Shown here one piece after another: positions 7,267-15,057 of a DNA stretch of 64,000 bases. The stretch is from Nocardia stercoris (GTDB lineage: Bacteria; Actinomycetota; Actinomycetes; Mycobacteriales; Mycobacteriaceae), in assembly GCF_003696265.1 (NCBI RefSeq), contig NZ_RFFH01000009.1, forward strand, positions 1 to 64,000, given 5' to 3'. Under the pieces are notes generated by a model. It was not told the origin of the DNA, made no database searches, and saw only the letters and a list, made by a program, of their open reading frames with translations. The position numbers were made by a program, and so were the translations under genes. The stretch's first letter is position 1; every line of letters starts with the position of its first letter.

Positions 7267-8217
7267 TCACAGCCGCAGCGGTACTGTGCGGTCGCCGAAA
7301 TCGGGTTTCTGGAGTTGTATGACCAGTTCGGGATGGGAATCGCGGATCGTGCGGGCGATGTCGACGAACGAGCGGACCAACGGGGTCTCGTGGTCCTCGC
7401 GCCACGCGACAGCGACCTCGTTCGGTGGGGTGTCGGCGATCGGTATCAGGCTGATGCCGGGGAACGGGATCCAGCGGGCGCAGGCCACCGTGATCACCAC
7501 CCCGGCCCCGGTGGCGACCTTGTGCAATTCGGCGAGTAGGGCGTTCGATCGGGTCACGATCCCGGTGCGGTGCTCGTCGCGGTGCGCGTCCAGCTCCCAG
7601 AAGGCGTTCCAGACCGGATCGGTCGTCGCCGCGCCCAACAGCGGTTCGTCGAGCAGTTCGTGTGCGAACACTTCGGTGCGGTCGGCCAGACGATGGTCGG
7701 CGGGGACCATGACCATCAGTGGTTCGGTGAACAACGTCTCGAACCGGATCCCGTCGTCGGTGAACGGCCGTCGGGTGAAGGCGACATCCACCAGGCCGCG
7801 AGTCAGGCCCGCTGACGGGTCGTGGTAGGTGAACTGCCGCCATTCCAGCGTGATTCCGGGATGCCGTTTCCGGAAGGCTGCCACAATGGGCTCGGTCAAG
7901 GTGAGTGCCGCCCCCTCCAGCGCACCCAGGACCAGCCGATCCTGGTCGCTACGGTGTGCCGACCGCGCCCGGTCGACTGCGGTGTTCAGTCCGGTCAGCA
8001 TGCCGCGCAGATCCTGCAGGAATACCGCACCGGCAGCGGTCAGATCGACGCTACGGGTCGTGCGGGAGAACAGCACGACCTTCATTCCTTGTTCGAGCTG
8101 CTTGATCTGGGCGCTGAGCCCCTGCTGCGATATGTGCAGCCGCCGGGCTGCTCGGGTGAAACTGCGCTCCTCGGCGACCGCGATGAAGTAGTGCAGCTGG
8201 CGAGTGTGAATTTCCAT
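7267..8217 (-). CDS. LysR-family transcriptional regulator (paralogue 2)
   Basis: A 316-residue LysR regulator with start at MEIHTRQLHYFIAVAEERSF; the open frame extends upstream but family homology begins here and matches paralogue 1 residue for residue. HTH: RLHISQQGLSAQIKQLEQGM. The effector domain keeps LVLGALEGAALTLTEPIVAAF, FTYHDPSAGL, VACARWIPFPG and ends DFGDRTVPLRL. Ligand unknown. Peptide 2 follows 180 nt downstream with its own promoter, the same arrangement as paralogue 1 with peptide 1. The diguanylate cyclase gene ends 56 nt upstream on the same strand, so co-transcription with it is possible. The pair of LysR-peptide units most simply arose by duplication. Confidence 0.93.
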   Translation of the reverse strand: MEIHTRQLHYFIAVAEERSFTRAARRLHISQQGLSAQIKQLEQGMKVVLFSRTTRSVDLTAAGAVFLQDLRGMLTGLNTAVDRARSAHRSDQDRLVLGALEGAALTLTEPIVAAFRKRHPGITLEWRQFTYHDPSAGLTRGLVDVAFTRRPFTDDGIRFETLFTEPLMVMVPADHRLADRTEVFAHELLDEPLLGAATTDPVWNAFWELDAHRDEHRTGIVTRSNALLAELHKVATGAGVVITVACARWIPFPGISLIPIADTPPNEVAVAWREDHETPLVRSFVDIARTIRDSHPELVIQLQKPDFGDRTVPLRL

Positions 8218-8273
8218 GTGCGGGCAACCTGAGGTGATCGAAGGGGCGTTCGTGATCTGTGGAACCGGCTCGC

Positions 8274-9419
8274 TCATGTCCATATCGAGACCTGGTTTCC
8301 ACCTGCGCGTTTCGCGCGGTACATGGCGGTATCGGACTTGCGGACCAGGTCCTCGAGGGCGGCCGACCCGGTGCCGGTCACGGCCACACCGATGCTGGCC
8401 GTCACCCGTCCGCCGTCGGCCTCGAGCGCATGGCACAGGCGCCTGGCTTCGGCCGCGGCGGCCGGCTCGGCCAGGCGGGCGAGGACGATGAACTCCTCTC
8501 CACCGTTGCGGGCGACCACCGCACCCGGCGGAACGGTCGCCCGCAGGCAGCCCGCGACCCGAACCAGCACGCGGTCGCCGGCGGTGTGACCGAAAGTGTC
8601 GTTCACGCACTTGAATCGGTCCAGATCGATGGTCATCAGGCAGATCGGCCCGCGCATACCGGGCCCGAACCAGGACGACGCGTAGTAGTCCAGGCCGCGC
8701 CGGTTGAGCAGGCCGGTCAGCGGATCGGTCAGGGAGTCCATGCGCAGCACCCAGTAGCAGAAATGCAGCGCCGGCATCAGCATGACCGTTACCGCGGCCA
8801 TGATCAGCACCACCGACGCGGCCTCGGCGGTGTCACCGTTGTGCTCGTGGAGCAGCAGCCCGGTCAGTGCCAGCACCGACAGCAGCGACCATCCCGCATG
8901 CAGTGCCAGCACCCGCGGCCCGTGGAACATGGCCAGGTAGCCGCCGGTGACGACTAGCTGCATCAGGCTGAGCGCCCCGAACAGCCGGCAGCTTTCCGCC
9001 AGGCAGCCGGCGGTGATCATCACGTCCGAGCCGGCCATCAGCAGCAGCGAACGGCGCTCGCTCGGCCACGGTCCGAGGGCCCAGCTCACCGCCCAGGCCA
9101 CGGCCATGACGGTATTGAAGGCCGTGATCTGCCTGGCCGAGGCATGCGGACCGGCACAGGAGACCAGATTCAGTCCGGTGATCAGGGCCAGCGCCGCGCC
9201 GGTGATCGCGACGATGCCCTTCATCATGCGCAGCGCACCGTGAGTCTCCAAGGTGCGGATCAGCCATCGGTAGTCGAGGCGGTCGCGCCACCAGGCGCCG
9301 ACAGCACCCCAGCCCCCGGCCGTCGATGCGCCGCCCGCGACCTTCGACACCGTCGATCGCTCCGGCGGAGCGATCGACGGGCGGCCAGACAGTTCCTGAC
9401 CATCCACGGACATCGGCAT
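8274..9419 (-). CDS. Membrane diguanylate cyclase (GGDEF)
   Basis: A 381-residue protein predicted to make cyclic di-GMP from two GTP. Residues about 60-215 hold roughly six hydrophobic segments (GIVAITGAALALITGLNLV, LLLMAGSDVMITAGCLA, LALHAGWSLLSVLALTGLLL, SVVLIMAAVTVMLMPAL). The GGDEF domain starts at DSLTDPLTGLLNRRGLD, has the metal-site aspartate in MTIDLDRFKCVNDTFGH, and the active-site loop NGGEEF (about residues 306-310). The RxxD product-inhibition site is absent (PPGA occupies that place), so feedback inhibition is not expected. The start at 9419 is chosen for GGAGGGAATCAC upstream. A recombinase-like gene ends 31 nt upstream, same strand. Confidence 0.88.
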   Translation of the reverse strand: MPMSVDGQELSGRPSIAPPERSTVSKVAGGASTAGGWGAVGAWWRDRLDYRWLIRTLETHGALRMMKGIVAITGAALALITGLNLVSCAGPHASARQITAFNTVMAVAWAVSWALGPWPSERRSLLLMAGSDVMITAGCLAESCRLFGALSLMQLVVTGGYLAMFHGPRVLALHAGWSLLSVLALTGLLLHEHNGDTAEAASVVLIMAAVTVMLMPALHFCYWVLRMDSLTDPLTGLLNRRGLDYYASSWFGPGMRGPICLMTIDLDRFKCVNDTFGHTAGDRVLVRVAGCLRATVPPGAVVARNGGEEFIVLARLAEPAAAAEARRLCHALEADGGRVTASIGVAVTGTGSAALEDLVRKSDTAMYRAKRAGGNQVSIWT

Positions 9420-9450
9420 GTGATTCCCTCCGAACGAGCGCCACCGAACC

Positions 9451-9780
9451 TCAAGCCGCCAGTTCCCAGACATGGGCGCTACCGCGGGCGGCCAGGAAGT
9501 CGAGCAGGCAGATCCGGGGGATCGCCATGCCGCCGAGATGCCCCGGCAGGGTGAACACGGTGTGTGCGCCGGAGCGGCGGCACTCCATGGCGAGCTCCGC
9601 GAAGGCTTCGGGCAGGGTCGCGCTCTGCGGTGCGTCCTCGTAGAAGACGGTTGCGAGCTCGTGACCGTGCTCCGCGGCCGCCGCGGTCAATCGTGCGACG
9701 GTTCCCGCGAGCGACTGGGGCGAGATCAGATCCATGCGCAGGTATCCGTAGGCGAGTGGACTGCAGAGCTGGTGGTTCAT
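9451..9780 (-). CDS. Small serine-recombinase-like N-terminal-domain protein
   Basis: A 109-residue protein. AYGYLRMD near residue 10 recalls the first strand of resolvase/invertase catalytic domains (GYIRVS), but the nucleophilic serine is replaced, and the later RxSR pattern is not visible. LAELAMECRRSGAHTVFTLPG matches the fold region after it. Single-domain proteins of this sort are frequent in Nocardia-like genomes and probably do not recombine DNA. Start at 9780 (MNHQLCSPLAYGY) rather than further upstream because upstream residues look non-coding. Only a weak RBS (GAGCGGGA) is seen. Function unknown. Confidence 0.55.
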   Translation of the reverse strand: MNHQLCSPLAYGYLRMDLISPQSLAGTVARLTAAAAEHGHELATVFYEDAPQSATLPEAFAELAMECRRSGAHTVFTLPGHLGGMAIPRICLLDFLAARGSAHVWELAA

Positions 9781-10327
9781 GAGCGCATCCCGCTCTCGCC
9801 ACGGGTCGCGCGGGCAACCGCACGGCAACGCCGGATCAGGAACGTGTCGTCTGGACGACGGGTGCTGTCGACGTCGGCACCCATCGAGCGCTGGGCAGTG
9901 GATGGGAACATTCAGGTCTCCGTTGACGTGCTGGTGAACTGCTTCAGCATCGCCGGTGGGGAGTGCGCGCACCACGGTCGAACGACCGGGGGCATACCTA
10001 TTTTCTCGCGTACGCGACATCGTCCACGGACAGTCGGGACCGCTGGGAGGGGTGGCGTCGGAGCCGAACCGTTCTCGGTGGCGCGGCTCGGCACAGGCCG
10101 GGTCCCGATGACGAGCCGACGCGGTTGTGATGCGTGTTTTGCCGCGGCCGGCGGCGGGCGTGTGCCCTGATCTCTCCGGGCGAATTTCGTGTAGATCAAT
10201 TTCTGTGCTCTACCTGTATCTGAATGGCGCACTCGACGGTATTCGAGTGTTGGGGGTCTTCAACGATAACTTCTTGTCGTTATTGTCCTGCCGCGGTGCC
10301 AGGCTGCGAGTGCATCAACGTAATCAA
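9781..10327. other. Non-coding stretch upstream of decayed peptide unit
   Basis: No convincing gene on either strand. It holds an imperfect inverted repeat AACGATAA-CTTCTTG-TCGTTATT (10262-10285), similar to the AACGA..TCGTT repeat inside the peptide 2 element, perhaps a second regulator site. Confidence 0.4.
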
Positions 10328-10366
10328 ACAACTTCTTGTTGTCGAATTACCACTAAGAATGGTTTC
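10328..10366 (+). promoter_or_regulatory. Composite promoter element, copy 4 (decayed peptide 4)
   Basis: ACAAC (10328-10332), 17 nt, CCAC (10350-10353), TAAGAAT, GGTTTC (10361-10366). The inverted repeat ACAAC-TTCTT-GTTGT is intact. The expected -10 position reads TTCAAG, poor compared with the other copies, in keeping with decay of this unit. Confidence 0.65.
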
Positions 10367-10424
10367 TGTTCTTCCTCTTCTCGGTTCAAGGTCTCGTCCG
10401 GAGCGATGTAGCTCACGCCGGTGT

Positions 10425-10455
10425 GCTTCATATCGAAATTTGCTCGATACGAGGC
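10425..10455 (+). promoter_or_regulatory. Leader hairpin before decayed peptide 4
   Basis: GCTTCATATCG (10425-10435) pairs with CGATACGAGGC (10445-10455): 10 of 11 pairs including one wobble, 9-nt loop. It ends 33 nt before the ATG, as in the other leaders. Confidence 0.5.
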
Positions 10456-10488
10456 GCTCCGATGGCGGCGGAAAGTAGGAGAAAGCTC

Positions 10489-10579
10489 ATGGGTTCCGCG
10501 GAACAGCTCATCGCGCAGGGACTGTCGGGCCAGCTGCAGAGGATGCTGCTCCGGCAGCCTCTCAGGTGTGATCGCCTGA
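10489..10579 (+). pseudogene. Frameshifted copy of short peptide 1 (peptide 4)
   Basis: Starts MGSAEQLIAQGLSGQ, closely matching peptide 1, behind AGTAGGAGAAAGCTC. Between 10548 and 10560 there is one nucleotide more than in peptide 1; reading with the shift corrected gives LSGVIA and a TGA at 10577-10579, exactly where peptide 1 stops. As written, the frame runs on with a Pro/Arg-rich tail to 10776, through the terminator-like hairpin. A sequencing error at this spot cannot be excluded. Confidence 0.65.
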
Positions 10580-10585
10580 TCCGAC

Positions 10586-10615
10586 GGGGCGGGCGTACCG
10601 TTCCGCGCCCGCCCT
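10586..10615 (+). terminator. Terminator-like hairpin after peptide 4
   Basis: GGGCGGGCG (10587-10595) pairs perfectly with CGCCCGCCC (10606-10614); 10-nt loop. Equivalent in position to the hairpins after peptides 1-3. Confidence 0.55.
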
Positions 10616-11220
10616 CCAGCCGTACCTGGGTACCTGTCACCCCGGCCGCATCGTCGAAGCCGGAACCGACTCCTACCGCCTCGGTCGCACCGCCCATGTG
10701 GCAGCCACCGCCGCGAGGCAATGACGTTGATATTCACCGATCGATCGCGGATCACATAGATTTCCGCGGCACGTAGACGCATGTCGTCTTCTCGGGGCGA
10801 ACGTTCTGCTACAGCGCCGGTGGTGCCTGTGCCCGGGCACTTGCCGCCGACCACGCTCGAGCGGTCGGAGTCCCTGAGCACCAGCTCGATTGGCGCTGAC
10901 CGACTACCGCTACCCGCGCCCGATCGACCGAGCTCCCACGGTCATCGATATTGGCTACCGCGTCCTGCGTTGCTGGGCGTCCTGGACTACGTCGAGGGGC
11001 GCGGGTGCGGCTGGTCCGGCAAGCACAGGCGCCCGCCGGTGCGACCGGATCCCCGGCCGGCGCCTCGTAGCAGCGACATCCGGACGGTGACTGGTGCTCG
11101 TGGAACCCGATGGGCGGCAGACGACGCCGCCGCTGAACGTGATCGGGTCTTGGCGTTGGGGTTGACCGGTTGGCCCATGAGCGTAGGCTCGCTCACTTGT
11201 CGGACCGATGTCGCAGTCGA
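10616..11220. other. No gene recognised
   Basis: Both strands contain open frames here, but they are Arg/Pro/Ser-rich, lack RBS and homology I can recognise, and look like high-GC shadow frames. The stretch may be remains of rearranged DNA between the decayed peptide unit and the regulator gene. Confidence 0.4.
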
Positions 11221-13566
11221 TCACTTCCGCTTCTCGGCAACCCAGGCCGCGATCTGGCTTCTCGATGTGAACCCGAGCTTGGCCAGGATGTGCTCGACGT
11301 GGCCCTGGGCTGTGCGGAACGAGATCACCAAGGTGGAGGCGATCTCCCTGTTGGTCAATCCCTTCATGACAAGGTCGGCGACCTCGGCCTCGCGGCGGGT
11401 CAACACCTGTGCGTCCGGGGTCGCCGGGGGCTCGTCGGCAGGGCCCTCGCCGAGCCCGTACGCGATGGATTCGTCGAAACTCATGGCGGTTCCGGCGCGA
11501 AACGCGACTTGGTAGGCTCGGCTCCCGAGTGCCTCGCGGGTGAGCTGCTCGCACTCGTCGTGGTTGTCGAGCAGGTTCGGGAGGGTCACCGAGATCCTTC
11601 CGACCGTCCGTGCGAGCGTCACCGCGGCGCCCATCAGGACGGCGGCCCGGGTCGGCTGGTCCTCACGTATCGCGGCCCAGGCCAACGACTCGAGGCACCA
11701 GCCCGTCACGACCGGGTCCTTGACCTGCCGGAGGAGCCGCAACGCCGATTTCACGAGGGCTGTTGCCCGATCGGTGTCTCCCGCCTGCAGTGCTGTCAGC
11801 GCGAGAGCCCATGACGAGTACGCACGGTAGATGGACTCACCGCGCGGTGCGGTGATCGCAAGCACCTGCTCATGACAGGCGACCGCGGTCTCATCGTCCC
11901 CGGACAGTCCGCTCGCGATCGCCAGGCCGAGAATCCCGCCTATCGATCGTGCGATCTGGAGCCCAGTCCCAGTCGGGTGGGAGCCAGCGGCGGGTGCGCC
12001 GGCGAGGGCCGACCGGAACCGCTCGACCGCCGCCGCGAGGTCTCCGGTGAACATCGCCAGATATCCTCGAGCGTAGTTCGCGATCTCGATAGACTCCGCG
12101 CGCCCCAATTGCTCTGCGAGCGAACAGCATTCCACCGCCCGAGCCGCGGCCTCATCGAGTTGAAACTGCATCCCCGCGAACAAAGAGTCACCGTACAAGG
12201 TCTTGACGCGTTCCTCGGCCCCCGCGGTGTCGGAGCCGTTGAGGCAGCGGCCCATCCAGTGCCGGCCTTCCGCCAACAGACCCCGGCACTGCCAGAACAG
12301 CCACAAGGCGTTCACCATGCGCGCGGTGACATCCGGGTCGGTGGCGACGACCGATTCGGTCATACTGAACGTCAGAGCCTCTCGCAGGTTCGGCTGCTCC
12401 CGATCGAACCGCTCGACCCAACCCGCCTGGTCGGGGCCGATCCAGTCGATCTCGACCCGCTTCACCAACCGCTCGTACCACGAGAGGTGCCGCCGCCGCA
12501 CCCTGGACAGGTCGCCGGATTCGCGCAGTTTCTCCCTGCCGTAGTCGCGGATCGTCTCGGCCATGACCAGGCGAACGACATCGCCGACCTGCTCACGGCC
12601 CAGGATCGACTTGTCCACAAGCGATGCCACCGTGTCCAGGAGGTCGTCTCCGAACACCTCCTCGGGACAGACGCCCTCGGCCGCGTCGAGCTCGAATCCG
12701 CCCACGAACACCGACAACCAGGCCCACAGCTTCTGTTCTTGTTCGGTGCACAGTTCGTAGCTCCAGTCCACGCACGACCGCATCGTCTGCTGCCGGGTGG
12801 GCGCGAGCCTGGAACCGCGGGTGAGCAACTGGTACCGGTCGGTCAACCGTTGCAGGATCTGGCCGGCGGACATCACCCGGATCCGCGCCGCCGCCAACTC
12901 GATCGCCAACGGAAGCCCTTCCAGCCTCTTGCAGATCCCCACCACCTCAGCACAATTGGCCGCACTGAGGGCGAAGTCGGGCACCGACGCGGCCGCCCGG
13001 GAGGCGAACAGTGCCACCGCCTCGTACTGGGGCATCGACTCGAGCAGCGGAGACCACTGGGCGTCCGGAACCGACAACGGTGGAACCCGCAACATACGCT
13101 CCCCTTCCACCCCGAGCAGCTCCCGGCTCGTCGCCAGAATCCGCACCCCGGAACACGCCCGAAGCAGCGTCTTCACTAACTCCGCGACAGCACCCAGCAG
13201 GTGCTCGCAGTTGTCCAGGACCAACAGCGCCTGCCCGGGCGAGAAGTGATCGATCAGCAGTTGGGACAAAGACCGACCGGGTTGATCCGGCAGTCCGAGC
13301 GCGGCGGTCACGGTCTCGGCCACTAGAGCGGGATCGTTCAGTTCACCGAGTGGAACGAACCACACCCCGTCGGCGAACGACCGCCGGGAGTCCGCCGCGA
13401 CCCGCATCGCCAACCGGGTCTTTCCCACGCCACCGGTGCCAGTCAACGTCACCAACGGCGAGGTCGCCAGCAACCGCCGCGCCTCGGCCACCTCCCGGCG
13501 CCGACCGACGAAACTCGTCAACTCCAGCGGCAGATTCCCGGGCGCTGCGTTTACCGACGTCTCCAT
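11221..13566 (-). CDS. Large LuxR-family regulator with NB-ARC/AAA ATPase domain
   Basis: A 781-residue regulator. After a short N-terminus, LPLELTSFVGRRREVAEARRLL opens an NTPase with Walker A LTGTGGVGKTRLAMR (about residues 38-52), Walker B LLVLDNCEHLLG, and later motifs (LATSRELLGVEGE, LEGLPLAIELAAARI). A long TPR-like helical region follows (RAVECCSLAEQLGRAESIEIANYARGY, YSSWALALTALQAGD). The C-terminal 65 residues are a LuxR helix-turn-helix: LTRREAEVADLVMKGLTNREIASTLVISFRTAQGHVEHILAKLGFTS. Such proteins are ATP-dependent switches of unknown signal. The start has GGAGGG upstream. The relic at 6785-6930 derives from the same family. Confidence 0.9.
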   Translation of the reverse strand: METSVNAAPGNLPLELTSFVGRRREVAEARRLLATSPLVTLTGTGGVGKTRLAMRVAADSRRSFADGVWFVPLGELNDPALVAETVTAALGLPDQPGRSLSQLLIDHFSPGQALLVLDNCEHLLGAVAELVKTLLRACSGVRILATSRELLGVEGERMLRVPPLSVPDAQWSPLLESMPQYEAVALFASRAAASVPDFALSAANCAEVVGICKRLEGLPLAIELAAARIRVMSAGQILQRLTDRYQLLTRGSRLAPTRQQTMRSCVDWSYELCTEQEQKLWAWLSVFVGGFELDAAEGVCPEEVFGDDLLDTVASLVDKSILGREQVGDVVRLVMAETIRDYGREKLRESGDLSRVRRRHLSWYERLVKRVEIDWIGPDQAGWVERFDREQPNLREALTFSMTESVVATDPDVTARMVNALWLFWQCRGLLAEGRHWMGRCLNGSDTAGAEERVKTLYGDSLFAGMQFQLDEAAARAVECCSLAEQLGRAESIEIANYARGYLAMFTGDLAAAVERFRSALAGAPAAGSHPTGTGLQIARSIGGILGLAIASGLSGDDETAVACHEQVLAITAPRGESIYRAYSSWALALTALQAGDTDRATALVKSALRLLRQVKDPVVTGWCLESLAWAAIREDQPTRAAVLMGAAVTLARTVGRISVTLPNLLDNHDECEQLTREALGSRAYQVAFRAGTAMSFDESIAYGLGEGPADEPPATPDAQVLTRREAEVADLVMKGLTNREIASTLVISFRTAQGHVEHILAKLGFTSRSQIAAWVAEKRK

Positions 13567-13959
13567 CGAGCAAGCCCTCCTGTCACCGCCAATCTGGTTC
13601 GAACGCTACCCCTGACAGGCTTCCGACCAGCCGATAGTCGCCATGTCGTTGCCCGAGGTGAGACGCGGTGGGGAATCACTGGTGCACCGCAGCAGAGCGC
13701 GGATCACAGTCGCCCGCTGCGTCGCCGATCAGGACGATGAACAGTGGTACCGAGAGGTCGCGGGACGATCTCGGCTATGGATGGAGCGACCCACCGACGG
13801 CGAGCGGTTGGTTTCCGACGGGGGAACCGGAAGGGTGTCGGCATCGTCATTGGCTGTGGCCGTTGATGACATTGATTGGATCGAAAGCAAGCCCTGGTTG
13901 ACGCTGGGCTGGACCCCGAGGATCCGCGAGTCTGGGCTGATCGATCTGGATCCACTGGA

Positions 13960-14221
13960 TGACACGTTCGGTCGCTGGCGGCTGCTGTTGATCGGTATCT
14001 TCTTGCTCGCGGTGTCCTCGGCCGTGCGGTGCGGCCGTCGCCCGGCGATGATGGTCGCGGGCCGGTTCGGTCAGCGGGGCGCAGAGGCGGTTGCCCCCGC
14101 GTCACTTGGGATGATCGCGCTGCTGTTCACCGACCCGAAGGAACGGAACAAGGCCTGGGCCTGTGGTGCGGGGCTGGTGACATTGGGGGGAACCCTCGAC
14201 TACATCGTCGGCGGCTCTTGA
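13960..14221 (+). pseudogene. MFS (DHA2-type) transporter fragment
   Basis: DDTFGRWRLLLIGIFLLAVSSAV...PAMMVAGRFGQRGAEAVAPASLG...FTDPKERNKAWACGAGLVTLGG corresponds to transmembrane segments 2-5 of an EmrB/QacA-type drug exporter, ending in a stop at 14221. Upstream codons in the same frame back to about 13643 show no MFS similarity, and the other ten or so segments are absent. It is a relic directly before the peptide 3 unit. Confidence 0.6.
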
Positions 14222-14253
14222 CCACTGTGTCCGCTGATCTCTGATCGGAATCC

Positions 14254-14292
14254 ACAACGATTCGTGGTCGTTTATCCGCGAGCAGTGGTTTC
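14254..14292 (+). promoter_or_regulatory. Composite promoter element, copy 5 (peptide 3)
   Basis: ACAAC (14254-14258), 17 nt, CCGC (14276-14279), GAGCAGT, GGTTTC (14287-14292), 18 nt, GATATT as -10. Sequence similarity with copy 3 continues through the whole leader. Confidence 0.75.
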
Positions 14293-14348
14293 CCTTGTCT
14301 GATTTTCGTGGATATTGTTCCATCGTGAGCAGCGCTCCTCGCTGCCAG

Positions 14349-14392
14349 GCTCGTCTCGCGCCGTGTCCCTCATCCTGCGTGGTGAGACGAGT
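14349..14392 (+). promoter_or_regulatory. Leader hairpin before peptide 3
   Basis: GCTCGTCTCGC (14349-14359) with GTGAGACGAGT (14382-14392): 9 Watson-Crick pairs and 2 wobble pairs, 22-nt loop, ending 31 nt before the ATG. Confidence 0.7.
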
Positions 14393-14423
14393 CGAATATC
14401 GGTTCGAATGAAGGAGAATGCAT

Positions 14424-14519
14424 ATGGGTTCTGTGGCCAATACTCTGGCGCAGGCGATCGTCAGCCAACTGACGCACGCGATCAACTCTGCGATTACCGG
14501 TTCCGGCGTGAAGAACTAG
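14424..14519 (+). CDS. Short peptide 3 (31 aa), peptide 2 homologue
   Basis: ATG at 14424 after GAAGGAGAATGCAT; TAG at 14517-14519. Starts MGSVANTLAQAIVSQ and ends ITGSGVKN, three residues longer than peptide 2. Substitutions against peptide 2 are mostly conservative (Ala/Thr, Met/Ala, Gln/Thr, Gln/Asn, Leu/Ile) and frame is kept, which supports coding. No LysR gene is adjacent; the regulator would have to act in trans. Predicted amphipathic helix, no export signal, function unknown. Confidence 0.75.
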   Translation: MGSVANTLAQAIVSQLTHAINSAITGSGVKN

Positions 14520-14539
14520 GTAGTTCCCTGATGTGAGCT

Positions 14540-14572
14540 GAGGGGTGGCGCCATGCACCGGTTCCATCCCTC
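14540..14572 (+). terminator. Terminator-like hairpin after peptide 3
   Basis: GAGGGGTGG (14540-14548) pairs with CCATCCCTC (14564-14572), one wobble; followed by TGTGTGTG. It starts 20 nt after the stop codon. Confidence 0.6.
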
Positions 14573-14947
14573 TGTGTGTGCCGGTGTGTTTTCGATAAAA
14601 GTTGCGTGCCGCCACGGTAAATGGGCGATGTCCCCGGTCGGCGCCTGGCGCAATGGCAACATCGCCCTGACGTGCACATCGTGAGCAGCATTGGGGTGGC
14701 GCGCGGACGTGACAGGCGCGATCCTCTGCACGTCCACCGGGGCGTGATGTTCATCGAGCACTATATTGCGCCGAATGGACAATTACCTGTGTCATTTCGA
14801 CAACAAAATTTTTGATTCCGATTGTTTCATTCCGGGCGATGTGACCCGGGAATCTGCGCGCGCCTCGCGCCGGGGGAGAGGTAACCGCCGGTGTGAACGC
14901 TATATGTCCATGTACTTGGCGACTTCGAACGAGGATCCCGGGCACTG
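14573..14947. other. AT-richer non-coding stretch
   Basis: No gene seen. The part 14750-14850 is noticeably AT-richer than its surroundings (ACAACAAAATTTTTG). A partial look-alike of the composite element near 14801 fails the spacing test. Confidence 0.4.
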
Positions 14948-14986
14948 ACAACAGAATGTTGCGGGCCGTCAAGAAACGAATGTTTC
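14948..14986 (+). promoter_or_regulatory. Composite promoter element, copy 6 (YdcF-like gene)
   Basis: ACAAC (14948-14952), 17 nt, CAAG (14970-14973), AAACGAA, TGTTTC (14981-14986). The CCAC block is degenerate, but all distances equal those of the other copies and ACAAC-AGAAT-GTTG keeps most of the inverted repeat. Confidence 0.5.
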
Positions 14987-15057
14987 TATCGATAAGTCTG
15001 TTCTGAAATCATTATCTGGCGGTCCGAAGTCCGGGCAGCGCCCTCGGAGAAGGATCG

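Noticed and set aside
9451..9780. Active serine recombinase
   Set aside because: Only about 109 residues, catalytic serine not in place and no DNA-binding domain.
10781..11515. 244-codon plus-strand frame before and overlapping the large LuxR regulator
   Set aside because: Ser/Pro/Arg-rich without homology and overlaps the HTH-coding end of a real gene.
14801..14840. ACAACAAAATTTTTGATTCC followed by TTGTTTC, similar to the composite element
   Set aside because: Distances between blocks do not match the fixed 17-4-7 spacing.
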